From: Hybos culiciformis
Taxonomy: Eukaryota > Arthropoda > Insecta > Diptera > Hybotidae
Reading direction: 5' to 3'
Assembly (NCBI GenBank): GCA_964007475.1
Contig: OZ023273.1
Location: forward strand, 77,103,737-77,167,736
Length of the DNA stretch: 64,000 nucleotides
Position numbers and translations under genes: made by a program. The notes beneath the pieces are model-generated. The model worked only from the letters and a program-made list of their open reading frames with translations, had not been told where the DNA came from and made no database searches. Every line of letters starts with the position of its first letter. The stretch's first letter is position 1. Of the stretch, positions 44,322-55,400 are shown one piece after another.

Positions 44322-44500
44322 GATCAACAAATAATTAGTTCATCAACTAATCAGACAGACAGACAAAAATACAAAAATCCAATTATAAATAGAAACTTTA
44401 ACAAGTAAAAAAAACTAACGAATCCTACTGATAAAATACTATTTTCTACGAACTTGTTTCAACATTCATCTATTTTAGATGAAAACTTTCAATAAAAAAC

Positions 44501-45885
44501 AGGTGCGGTGTCTTAAGGTGAAGGGACATAAAGTAAATTTACTTTATGTCCACATGAAAGCGACATAAAGTAAATTTATCTTATGGCTTTATTAAAAAGT
44601 GACATAAAGTAAAGAATTAAAAGGACGCAAAATAAATTTACTTTATGTCGTTTTCACGTGGACATAAAATAAATTGTACGAAACTTAAAAAAAAAAGATC
44701 TTTGAACAACATCCTTTTGGAAAAGGCCTAAAATCAACGAAGAAATTTGGAATAAAAAAAAATGAAATTCCTTTTAATTTTGATAAACAATCTTTAATTA
44801 ATTATGATTATTATAATTATGTACATGTGAATTTTTTTCTCTACAACCAAAGTACCTTATGTCACCATTAGTATAAACCAAAAGCTTTTAGCTGACATTA
44901 TAACTATAATATTTATAGGACTTCTTTGGATTCTGCAGCATTTCGTATAGTTGGATTATTTTAATTCTGTCAGTACCTTTCAAAGGCTTCCACTTCACGA
45001 GATTGAAAATTTGATCAACTGACAACCCGTTATTGAAACCAAATGTGGCAACTAGGAGCCTAGTTTTATACGTGCCTTCTATAAAAAAGGCATTCACTAT
45101 GTGTTCTGGAACATCATTAAAATTAATTACATCATGGTTATTTAATAAGCGTTTCCTAGCATTTAAACGGTTTTTGTTTATCATCAATTTGATATTTTTA
45201 TCCATAATATTGCTACTGCAACGTTGTCTTATAAAATGTTTATCAATTGTTAATTAGGGTATGATTTTATACAATAGAAAAATATTTTTTTATATGAACA
45301 ATAAATACCGATTATTTTGTGTGATTTTTAATCGATTTTTTAAAGCAATTTCAATATTTTAAAACGTGGTTTTTTTCTTAATATTTTTTTTTATAACAAA
45401 TTATATCTTCTGATAATTTAGAAAAAATGGAAATCAAGTAAGTAATTTGACCTTTTCCAAAAAAATTACGGCAGCCGTTTCCCGTTTTCCGAGACACTTT
45501 TTCCACATAAAATAGATCAAATCGCCTAAGGACTTTATTTCACATTCAGAAGAGAAATTAAACCTAATTTAAAAAATCTACGAATTAGGCTTTATTTCTC
45601 ATCTTTATGTGAAATAAAACCTATTAGGTCTTCTTTCGTTAGGGTTTATAGCATGGCAACGAATAAAATTTATTTTTTGGAAAATGTTAGTTTATTTATG
45701 TTATGTCACTTTTCGTTTGAAATAAAAGGCTTAAAAGACTTAAAATAAAGAACAAAAACGACTTAAAGTAAATTTATTTAATGTCATTTTTCAATAAAGA
45801 CATAAGATAAATTTACTTTATGTCGCTTTCATGTGGACATAAAGTAAACTTACATTATGTCCCTTTACGTTAAGACACCGCACCT
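44501..45885. mobile_element. Element H: foldback element with an unrecognised ORF
   Basis: The left end AGGTGCGGTGTCTTAA and, inverted, the right end AGGTGCGGTGTCTTAA enclose arms packed with 'gacataaagtaaattta' units (44520-44660 and 45700-45870). TAAAAAAC (44493-44500; 45885-45892) brackets it, a duplication of 7-8 bp depending on how the final T is assigned. The middle is AT-rich with one ORF on the minus strand. Repeat-built arms resemble elements C and E, but the sequences are unrelated. Confidence 0.75.
44888..45205 (-). CDS. Hypothetical protein inside element H, 105 aa
   Basis: I do not recognise it. The reading is MDKNIKLMINKNRLNARKRL at the start, then a segment with LLVATFGFNNGLSVDQIFNL and WKPLKGTDRIKIIQLYEML, ending at TAA 44888. 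It is basic at the N-terminus, predicted soluble, with helical character and no zinc or catalytic motif. It sits alone in the middle of a foldback element. It may be the remnant of a captured or transposition-related gene, or chance. It is clearly longer than typical open frames in this AT-rich DNA. Confidence 0.3.
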   Translation of the reverse strand: MDKNIKLMINKNRLNARKRLLNNHDVINFNDVPEHIVNAFFIEGTYKTRLLVATFGFNNGLSVDQIFNLVKWKPLKGTDRIKIIQLYEMLQNPKKSYKYYSYNVS

Positions 45886-46089
45886 AAAAAACAATTTTTA
45901 AGTCAATAAATTTGAGGATACATTTAATAAGATAGATAGTCAAATTGTTGAAGACTACGTTTCAACTAAACTACCTGAATAAAATTAGTAAATATGAATA
46001 AAATCCATGACGTATGAATCCTCCAATTGAATCTTCAGGGTTCTTACAGCATTTTATCTTTTTTAAGAAATGCTTATTTAAGAAAAACA

Positions 46090-46650
46090 ACCCCACATTA
46101 TTGCGTTACAAGAAATCCACATAAAAACAGGTGATGGACCAATAAACTTTAAAAACTACAAATTTGTATTTAACAGAAACATCAGACAAACAAAAGCGGA
46201 GTCGGCTTCCTAATACACAATTCTTTATACTTCTCAATACTTCAACCAAATTCAAATTTCTTGCTTAGTACTATAAAATTAAATACAAAGCATTATTAAA
46301 CAATAGCAAATATGCCTTGAACACAATTTTGTCTTTGATGAACAAGGTTTACACAACTTAATCAATCAACTCCAAAGTCCTTTTATCTTCTTGGGCGATT
46401 TTAATGAGTGATATCCCTTATGGGGGAACACATCTACCAACACCAAATAATTCGGACCTAGTTTCAGCTAACCAAGGGCAACCCAACCTCTACTCCACCT
46501 TTTCCTCACTTACCAATTTTGACCTTACATTTGCAACACCATCAATAGCAATTTTAAATAGTAGGTTCTATATAGTAACTTGGGTTCCAGAGCACATTTA
46601 GCAGCCAAAAGATTTAGCTAAATCCCAGCTATCACTATAATACAAAATGA
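46090..46650 (+). pseudogene. LINE relic: endonuclease joined to an RNase H-like end
   Basis: With frameshifts, the plus strand reads PHIIALQEIHIKTGDGPINF, then GVGFLIHNSLYF, FIFLGDFNE, YPLWGNTSTN and NLYSTFSSLTNFDLTFATP. These are landmarks of a LINE endonuclease of jockey/I type (different from the R1 copies here). It continues straight into YIVTWVPEHI and PKDLAKSQL, which look like the end of an RNase H domain. The whole RT is missing. It ends near 46650, followed by an A-rich stretch. Confidence 0.6.
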
Positions 46651-46897
46651 GTAAAAACGAATTTGGAAAAATTTCACAAGTTTTTTGAATCAAATTTGGC
46701 AAAACATTCAACCACCTAAATACAACAAAATCACTCTGAATTTGGAACTCACTGAAATAGAAAAACTTACAAAATAAAGTCCAACGGAAGAAACATAAAT
46801 ATGTTTTTCTCCTTCCTCGTAATTACATAAATAAAGTACAAAACAATAATAATTGTAATAAGAAACTAAAATGTTAAAATTTACAATTATATAAAAA

Positions 46898-47610
46898 CTA
46901 GCCGAAATACCCGGCTTCGCACGGTAGTTCCGAACTTATATTTATATCAAAACACTTTAATCCAGATTTAGTGCACTAAAAAAACAGAATTTCAAAATTT
47001 TCTAAATAGCCACTTCCCCGGTGCCTTAACACATCCTGTCTTCTAAATAGTCGATTCGGGTCCAACGCTATAATATTTTATCGGAATACACGTAAATTGC
47101 AAAACCGCCTTCTAATGTAGCTCCCGTCGATGCTTCGGATCAAAAATATAACCAATCGGGTCTCTAGACTCCTTATTTTCAAAAATTTAAAATTTCGAAA
47201 TTTGTTGCATAACCCCCAATTGAGCCCTGGGACGGATGGGGGCCTTTCAACATCCAGTTTTTTAAATAGGGTTTTCGGGTTCAACGCTACAACATTTTAT
47301 CGAAATATACCTAAATTGCAAAACCGGCTTGTAAGGTAGCCCCCCCGTCGGGCTTCGGATCAAAATTTCTAGTACCCTATAACCATCTCGGGTCCCAATT
47401 ATACTTAACTTCAAAATTTCAAAATTTCGAAATTTGTTGTATAGCCCCCCAATTGAGCCATGGGACAACGGTTGAGGGCCTTTCAACATCCAGTTTTTTA
47501 AATAGGGTTTTCGGGTCCAACGCTGCTATATTTTATTGGAATATACCTAAGGCGTGATTGAGGACAGAGGACAGAGAAACAGAGAATTTTCATTTTTATA
47601 TATTAGAAGA
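46898..47610 (-). mobile_element. Helitron-like element, left copy (minus orientation)
   Basis: On the minus strand it starts TCTTCTAATATATAAAAATG and ends 'ggtatttcggCTAG', next to T, with A before the start. This fits Helitron ends (5' TC, 3' CTRR, insertion between A and T, no duplication). The body contains tandem blocks of about 230-250 bp with 'gaagcccgacgggggg' and 'ttatcgaaatatacct'. Noncoding. Confidence 0.6.
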
Positions 47611-47667
47611 TATGAATATGTAATGCATATGGATACATACATACATATGCACATATTAGGCAGATTA

Positions 47668-48419
47668 TCTTCTTCTAATATATAAAAATGAAAATTCTCT
47701 GTTTCTCTGTTTCTCTGTCCTCAATCACGCCTAAACCGATGGACCGATTTGGCTGAAATTTTGAACTTAAGTATCATTGGGGTCCGAGATGGTTATAGGG
47801 TACTAGAAATTTTGATCCGAGCCCCGACGGGGGGGCTACCTTAGAAGCCGGTTTTGAAATTTAGGAATATTCTATTAAAATATAGTAGAGTGGGACCCGA
47901 AACCCTATTTAAAAAAACTGGATGTTGAGAGGCCCCAACCGTTGTCTCAGGGCTCAATTGGGGGGGCTATACAACAAATTTCGAAATTTTGAAGTTAAGT
48001 AGCATTGGGACCTGAGATGGTTATAGAGTACTAGAAATTTTGACCCTAGGCCCCGGCGTGGGGGCTATCTTAGAAGCCGGTTTTGCAATTTAGGTATATT
48101 CCGATAAAATATTATAGCTTTGGACCCGAAACGGCTAGAAGACTGGATGTGTTAAGGCACCGGGGAAGTGGCTATTTAACAAATTTTGAAATTATGTTTT
48201 TTTTAGTGCACAAAATGCAATTTAGGTATATTCCGATAAAATATTATAGCGTTGGACCCGAATCGACTATTTAGAAGACTGGATGTGTTAAGGCGCCGGG
48301 GAAGTGGCTATTTAACAAATTTTTTAATTCTGTTTTTTTAGTGCACAAAATCTGGATTGAAGTGTTTTAATATTAATATAAGTTCGGAACTACCGTGCGA
48401 AGCCGGGTATTTCGACTAG
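47668..48419 (+). mobile_element. Helitron-like element, right copy (plus orientation)
   Basis: Begins TCTTCTTCTAATATATAAA after A at 47667 and ends 'gggtatttcgaCTAG' before T at 48420. Near the start is 'ggaccgatttggctgaaat', a phrase common near the 5' ends of insect Helitrons. It is homologous to the left copy but inverted, with 57 bp between their 5' ends. Internal blocks are repeated two to three times. Non-autonomous, with no Rep/helicase. Confidence 0.62.
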
Positions 48420-49548
48420 TTATAAATAAAAATTTTAAAAACAAAACTCAAAAATAAATTGTAATCAAACAAGGTAGAGTACTGTAAGAACATTAAATTT
48501 GTTAAATAGTAATACAACATTGTAAATATGTTTTTTCAAATTTAAGGCTCATGTACTTAAAAGTGCCAAAATATGTCAAGTTACCGAGTGCACTAAAAAT
48601 TGTAATCTTAATTCATTTTAATGTATTTAAATTAACTCAAATAAATAAATAAATAAATAAATAATAAATACACAAAAAAATTGAGAACTGAAAGTATGAT
48701 TTTATTTTTAATGAAAAAATATTTTAATCTAAATAAAATTATTTTTTTTTACAATAAATGGGGACAAAGAATTAAAATCAAAAAAAAATAGTTAATTAAA
48801 AAAGTTTAAGTTTAAAATTTTTTTTTTTCTAGCTATTTTTGTTTAATAAGAGAACATATTTTCAGGAAAACTGCTGTACGTTCTTTACATGTTCTTATCT
48901 TAACAAAAAAATTCGAAAGTAAAATTAATACAAAATTGTTTTTTTTTCTCAGTCTCGTGAGCTCGTATGAAACAAAAATTTTCCCTTTAAAATTGCATTT
49001 TTCACGTTACAGAAACACACCATACTCGGAAGAGCAAAAATACTTTGTACATGTACCTTCTTAATATTAAAGGACTGGTATTCTGTTACTGATTAAGACA
49101 AAAAAAAAAGAAATGTTGGCTCTAAGACCTCTAAGATCAGATCGTATAAATTATCATTGACACTAAAATGTTTTTAAATTTTCTTTATTTCAGAAAAAAA
49201 TTTCTCACTATGGTAACGAATTACTCGATGTGAATAATAAAAAGTAAAACATTTTTGACAGCTCCGTTTGACTCCACAACTTTCTATGTATGCAAATGAT
49301 ATAGACATGAATTGTAAGTAACTTAAGAATAAGAATCAATAAAATATAAGAAGAAAAGTTTAATTATAAGTTATTTAAATTTAAATTACTCTATTGTTGT
49401 TAAAAATATGATAATGAAACCATGCACCACCAGTATCAGATTTTTTGTTGAATAATATTAAAAGTTTTTTCTCTGATGCGTTAAATAATTTCCTTTTACA
49501 AGCAAGAAATTCAATGGTTATTTGTAAATTGTAATTTATCGTTATAAT
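48420..49548. other. AT-rich intergenic DNA
   Basis: No gene or terminal repeats recognised. A short (aaat)n run lies at 48640-48662. Poly(T) tracts near 48750 and 48815. Confidence 0.5.
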
Positions 49549-49971
49549 TTAAGAGCACTTGCTTCTCCCAAACCTTTTTTGTCCCAAAATTTGATTGAAA
49601 AGCCCTTTTAGATTATTTTAAAGTTTAATTTAGAAAAAACTGCATTCAGAACCTCAGGACTGTTTCATACTTTAAAATGGTATAAAACTTTTTAGAATCG
49701 GTTAAGGCTAAGTGCACGAAATCTCTTCAAAACTATTTTATGACACAAAAAAATAGTTTTGAAGAGATTTCGTGCACTAAGCCGTAACCGAAGTTTTATA
49801 TAATAAAACTTCGGTTTTACTTATAAAAGTTTTATATAATTTTAAAGTAAGAAACAGTTGGGAGATTTTGAATACAATTTTTTTTCTAAATTAAATTTTA
49901 AAATAAGCCGTTTTATTCTTTTCAATCAAATTTTGGGACATAAATTTTTGGGACGGAGTAAGTCCTCTTAA
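49549..49971. mobile_element. Element L, full-length copy
   Basis: Starts 'ttaagagcacttgcttc' and ends 'gagtaagtcctctta'. The inner hairpin pairs 'ggctaagtgcacgaaatctc' with its complement. An extra 'aaaacttcggttttac' duplication sits near 49795-49820. TTAA-like borders on this and other copies suggest, but do not prove, piggyBac-type insertion. Confidence 0.78.
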
Positions 49972-50701
49972 AAAGTCAAAATACCATATTTTGCATACAT
50001 TTTTTTTTTGTTAATTTGTTGAGGTTTTTTAGAATAAATGCGAAATGATGAATCTGGCCGAAATGTATATGTTAATAACAAAAAAATAATTACAATTAAA
50101 TTTTGTTGACATACTTAGATTAAGCTGTTCAACCCTGAATATTCTTTGAAAAAAAACAAAGTGTGTCCAGAAGTTCGATTCAGAGGATGAAAATATAAAA
50201 AATTGTGTCTTCAAATTTCGTTGAACTTATATTCATCGAACAATAATTTCTTGGAATTGTTACCATCGTGAGAGGGAATGAAATTTTAATCTAAATAATT
50301 TCAAACTAAAAAAAAAAAAATGTCTGGTTATTTCTTTAGTTTTTTTCAATCTGAACAAAAAAAATCATGACTTCGATTTACACTATGGGTTGCGTATATA
50401 AAAAATTTACATGATATGTTCCACTTAAAGTTTTTTCTTAGTACATTAGTTACTTATTAGTTTTCAAGACTATTTTTTTTTGTATGATCTTTATTTCTTC
50501 TAAATTTTGAAAATTTTATTTTAATTTTTACATTTTAGTATTTTTAAAGTTTAACATTTAAAGTTTAACATTTAAAGTTTAACAAGAAATTTAATTCGAA
50601 AACATTTTTACTAAAATAAAAAAAAATACTTTAACATCATTAAACTGAAATAGAGTAAAATTTATACATAACGAATACAATTTTACTCTATTATACTAAT
50701 A
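49972..50701. other. AT-rich intergenic DNA
   Basis: No gene seen. A triple 'taaagtttaacat' direct repeat lies at 50545-50585. Confidence 0.45.
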
Positions 50702-51987
50702 GTACGTTCAGTAAGTACCGATTGTCCGTAGCTAAGGAATTCCCTTTTCTGCAAAATCCTGCAAATAACTTCTGCAAACCCCTACGATAAGGACAGCTGT
50801 TACATTTCATTTTAAAATCATATACATTAAAAAAAATTATATGGGCATATTGAAATGTGTCATTTGTTCTATTTCCAATTTTGAAGAATCATTTGTAACA
50901 TTTATTAATAATATGCATGTATATTGTTTAAGGAAATACAAATTTGATGAAATTTCAAAAATTCTGCCTTTTTTAAATGTTTTTAAGGTAACACATAAAA
51001 ATTATGAAAAATAAAACTTACTTAATACAAATTGTCTAGTAAAATGCATGAACAAAAATTGAGTGAATGTGTTTTTTTTACATATATTAATGTTTCCTAC
51101 TCTGTATTGAATCAAGCTGAATATCGCTTGCAAGTTCTTTAATAGAGCAAAAAAGTACGAACAATTTACTTTTTAAATAGGATCTTGCCTCACTTCAACA
51201 TGAATTATTACTTCCTATTCACTAGTGGTTCACCGATGAAAAAGTATTTCTATTTCTAAAACTAGTGTCATGCTATTGGTGAACAAATATTAAAAGTACA
51301 AAGCACCTGACCTGATGTCTTATTAACATTATGCTAATGTATGTTGCCGTTCTCCCTTCTTTACGAAGTTTCTTAATATTTTCTTGTTGTAGTGAATTTT
51401 TATTTAAAAGATAAAATGTTTGATATCTCGAAAACTAAGGAAGATATCGAAAATTTTTATTTAATTTGCATAATTGATTGAAAAAAAATCATCATAAAGG
51501 AAGGATAGCTTGTAGTGAAATGTAAACAAGAACTCGGTATAAACCTTTTTAAAGTATATGGGTTGAACTAAATTTGATAAAATATGTAAATAAAATTAAA
51601 AATTTTATATTTTTATTAAACATTTTATATTTTTATTTAAAATTTTGTATTTTATTAAAATAAAAATATATAATTTCAAATTTTATTTAGGAAAACAAAA
51701 AATTTTGTTAAAATTAACTTTTTTTTGTTTGTTTTTAATCAAAATTATCAATGTCCTTAGCTAAGGCCAACTAAAAAGTACTCCCAGAATACGGACTATT
51801 ATGGGAAATTATAAAATTTCCCTTTGCAGAAGTTTTGAGGTAGGATTGCATTACTGAACGATTTTTTGTAGAAATTGTCTGTATTTAAGGACTTTAGCTG
51901 TCAGATTTTGTCTTTCACAAACTTCAGATTGTCTGCAACGTAGGATTTTGTCACTAGCTAAGGACAATCTGTACTTACTGAACGTAC
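50702..51987. mobile_element. Element J: TA-flanked terminal-inverted-repeat element, 1.29 kb
   Basis: The ends GTACGTTCAGTAAGTAC and its inverted match (ending 51987), each followed by a 'gattgtcc...tagctaagga' block, are bordered by TA (50700-50701, 51988-51989). The TA duplication points to Tc1/mariner. The length would suit a mariner transposase, but the interior is AT-rich with no ORF, so it is non-autonomous or fully decayed. Confidence 0.68.
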
Positions 51988-51989
51988 TA

Positions 51990-52451
51990 TAAATAACTGA
52001 AAAGAAATCAATTCCGGAACCCGTCAAGACTTTTTTTTTATATTTTTTTGACTTAAAGTATTAAAAAGAAGTATATTGTATTATATATACTTTACTATCT
52101 ATACAGTAGGTAATGTAAAATTTCTACACTACACTACTATTCAGTTAAAAAAAAGTTAAAAAAGTTACTTTGCAATAAAATTACTTCATGACCAGAGCAA
52201 AAATTCCAAATATTGAAAATGCCATTTTTTGAATTTGCAATAGTGATTAAAAATCAAACTTTTGGCTTATTGCAAACTTTGGCTTTTAATTTCAGTTGGC
52301 AAAAAACTATTCTCAATTTAATTATCACTTAAAATCTTAAAATTCCTTGAATTAAAAAAAAAATATATCGTGTGAAATTTAATGGAGATTATTTTCACTA
52401 CACATAGAAAAATTTGTAAAACACAAATCGCAGTTTTGAATATACATATGC
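51990..52451. other. 3' flank of cyclin D
   Basis: AT-rich sequence downstream of the cyclin D stop (minus strand). No second gene. The poly(A) site could not be fixed. Confidence 0.4.
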
Positions 52452-55400
52452 TTAAAAAGCTATATCCTTTATATCTTTTTGTGAATTTGCTTGCATTTTA
52501 CATGTTTGTGTTAAATCAGGGGTATCATTAATATTAAAACTAGCAGCACAATGACTGGCATTATCGTCGTGATTATCAGATTGAATAATTACATTTGAAA
52601 TATAAGGTTGCAAATTTAATCGGTGCTCTTCAAAAATTTTTTCCATTGATAACATGCAATCGTGTAGATAATCCTTAAAAAAAAAAAAAAAAGAAAAATT
52701 ATTTCAAAAAAAAAAAAAAATCCATAAGAACTGTACTTGCTGAACTCCTGTCAAATCTGTAAGAAGATTTAACAAGTTTCGAATATCTACGCCTGTTCTT
52801 ATATGCCATTTCAAACCGCTTAAAGATGCAGCTATACTTGATGACGCTATCGTGCTTGCAGAATACATTGAAAAATAATGTTCTATAAAAATAAATGATA
52901 ATTTTGTAAAAAATTCTGTCATATTTACTTGACGGAAAAAAAATTATATAAAAAATTAGGAGGGAGCTCAATTGATCTATATAGCAATTGATTTTAAGTT
53001 ATTATCAGACTGCTTTATATAGCCTCAACAATATTAAGTTATCTCACTGAGAATGAGAAAATAAATAAATAAATCATAATAAAACATAAATTATTGATTG
53101 CAATCGATCGCACAAAATAAGAATTGAAGTGATTTTAAAATCATTCAATAAAACTTGATCTTAAGTTTATAAGAGTGTTAGTTGTCAGATGACATATGTT
53201 TCGTAAAATTTTTACCTGCACATCTGCGCATCTATATTATTACCACAAAAATGCCCCCCACCGTTTCTAGTTACAGACTGAAACTGTTGTAATCAGTTTC
53301 AAGTATGTGTGTCCTCTGAATGAGCCGTACAGGGTTCCCACTTTTTATTCAGATTCATTTTCCTGACTTTCCATATAAAAAATTTGTTTTTTTTTCCAGA
53401 AGTAACAATTTCAACTATTTTTTTTTTTCTGAAACCAAGAAATTTAAATTCTCATTTCATAGAACAAATATGGTTTTAACTTTTGAAAATTGAAATATTT
53501 TTCGTGCTTTTGCAAAAAAAACATTGTATGAAATAAAGTTAAAACAACTGAAATTTTATTGAACATTTTGTCAGCTCGTAGGCCTTACTTTTCAGAAAAC
53601 ATGTTTTTTTTACATTTTCCTGTCTTTTTTGTTGATCGCGTCGATCTACATTCATAAAAAATCTCTAAATATTTTTTACGATCTTATATTGTCGAAAAAA
53701 AAACTAGTATATTTAGGTGGAAAGTTTTTGTAACCAAACCTTGTAAATAGAAACTAAGATACTTACTTAATGTACTAATCTTCTTAAGAAGCTACAGATT
53801 TTATTTATTCGTTTCGAATAGGTAATAATAGTTAATAGGTAAAAGTTGGATTCACGGTCACCGTAGGTTGGACAACCTCGCGAGATATTTGCGAAATACT
53901 GAAAGTATTCTGAATATGTCGTCCTTTTGGGAGGACAAAAATGGTCAGCTTAATTTCAATAAACATACAAGTATGTATTCTAAAAAAACTTAAAGTGAAA
54001 ACACAATTGGGGCGACAACGACGGCGACAGCGATAGCGACTGTCAAAAACCATATATTTGTATGAGAATGAAACAATTGAGGCGATTTTTTTATATGAAA
54101 AATCGCTGTCGCCGTCGTCGTCGCCCCAATTGTGTTTTCACCATTAAACTGAGATTTCTCATTTTACTTGAGCTGTTATGTATGTAAATGAACTATTTTG
54201 GGTTTTTAAAACGTAAGTTTATTTATAAATTATTATTAAAAATATATTTTTTTTTAAATTATATTTCTGTATACCGTAAAATACCGTAATTTAAATAAAG
54301 TACTGAAAATTGTTACTGTATGAAACAAAATAGGAGTAGTGCTTAATCTTACATAATGTTTCCTCAACCCATCTCCAATATTTTTTTTTAATGTATGGGT
54401 TAGTCATAAAAAAAATTAAGAGAATTAATTTACTTCAGTTTACTTTAACTAAAATATAGTTTTATAAATTTTGTTGTGTTATCGTGAAATATTTGTATTC
54501 AAAATGTTAAATGATATTTAGTAGTTTATTATTTTTTTGAGAACTGAACATCCAATACCAAAAAAAGATCAAGAATGGTTTAATAATTAGTCATAACTGG
54601 CAGTTCAGCAGTTCAGTACTAATGTATAATAATTGATAATTTAAATTGTTAAAAAAAAGGTTGAAAATTCGTTGAAAAAAAAGTTGTTTTGTTATGTACG
54701 AATATTTTTTTTTATATTCTTGCAACTTATTATACAGCATCGATTTAGAATTTTTATTTTCTTCTTTTTAGTCCATTAAAAAACATGGTACAGTACCGAC
54801 TCGATCGTTGCAACTAATTAAAACCAGGCGAATTGCAACGACCGCGTTTGTTGCAACGACCGAGTATCATTGTTTATAAGGAACCTCTTATAGCAAACTT
54901 GCCGCACTTATATATAGCAACGTTACTCCGATGAGTGTTCTATTTAAACTATTTGTATAAAAATAATTTGTTGCAACGATCAGGTAAAAAATTTTGAAAG
55001 TTGCAACGACTAGGTCTTTCAGAGGAAAATTTTAATGGTTTTTCGGTTGCAACGACTGAATAGTTGCAACTATCGAGTGTTGCATCGATCGAGTCGGTAC
55101 TGTACTTAAAACTTTTTTATTAAGAGGACTTCGTACCAGTTTGAATTTTTTGTCCCAAAATTTGATTGTAGAGCCGTTTTAGATTATTTTAAAGTTTAAT
55201 TTACAAAAAACCTTTCATTCACAACCTCAGGAATGTTTCATAGTTTAAAATGACATAAAACTTTTTAGAATCGGTTAAGGCTAAGTGCTCGAAATCTCTT
55301 CAAAACCATTTTGTGACACATAACAATGGTTTTGAAGAGATTTCGAGCACTTAGCCTTAACCGATTCTAAAAAGTCTTATACCCTTTTAAAGTATCAAAC

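Noticed and set aside
46404..46601. 65-aa ORF as a real small gene
   Set aside because: It is a frame-shifted part of the LINE endonuclease relic.
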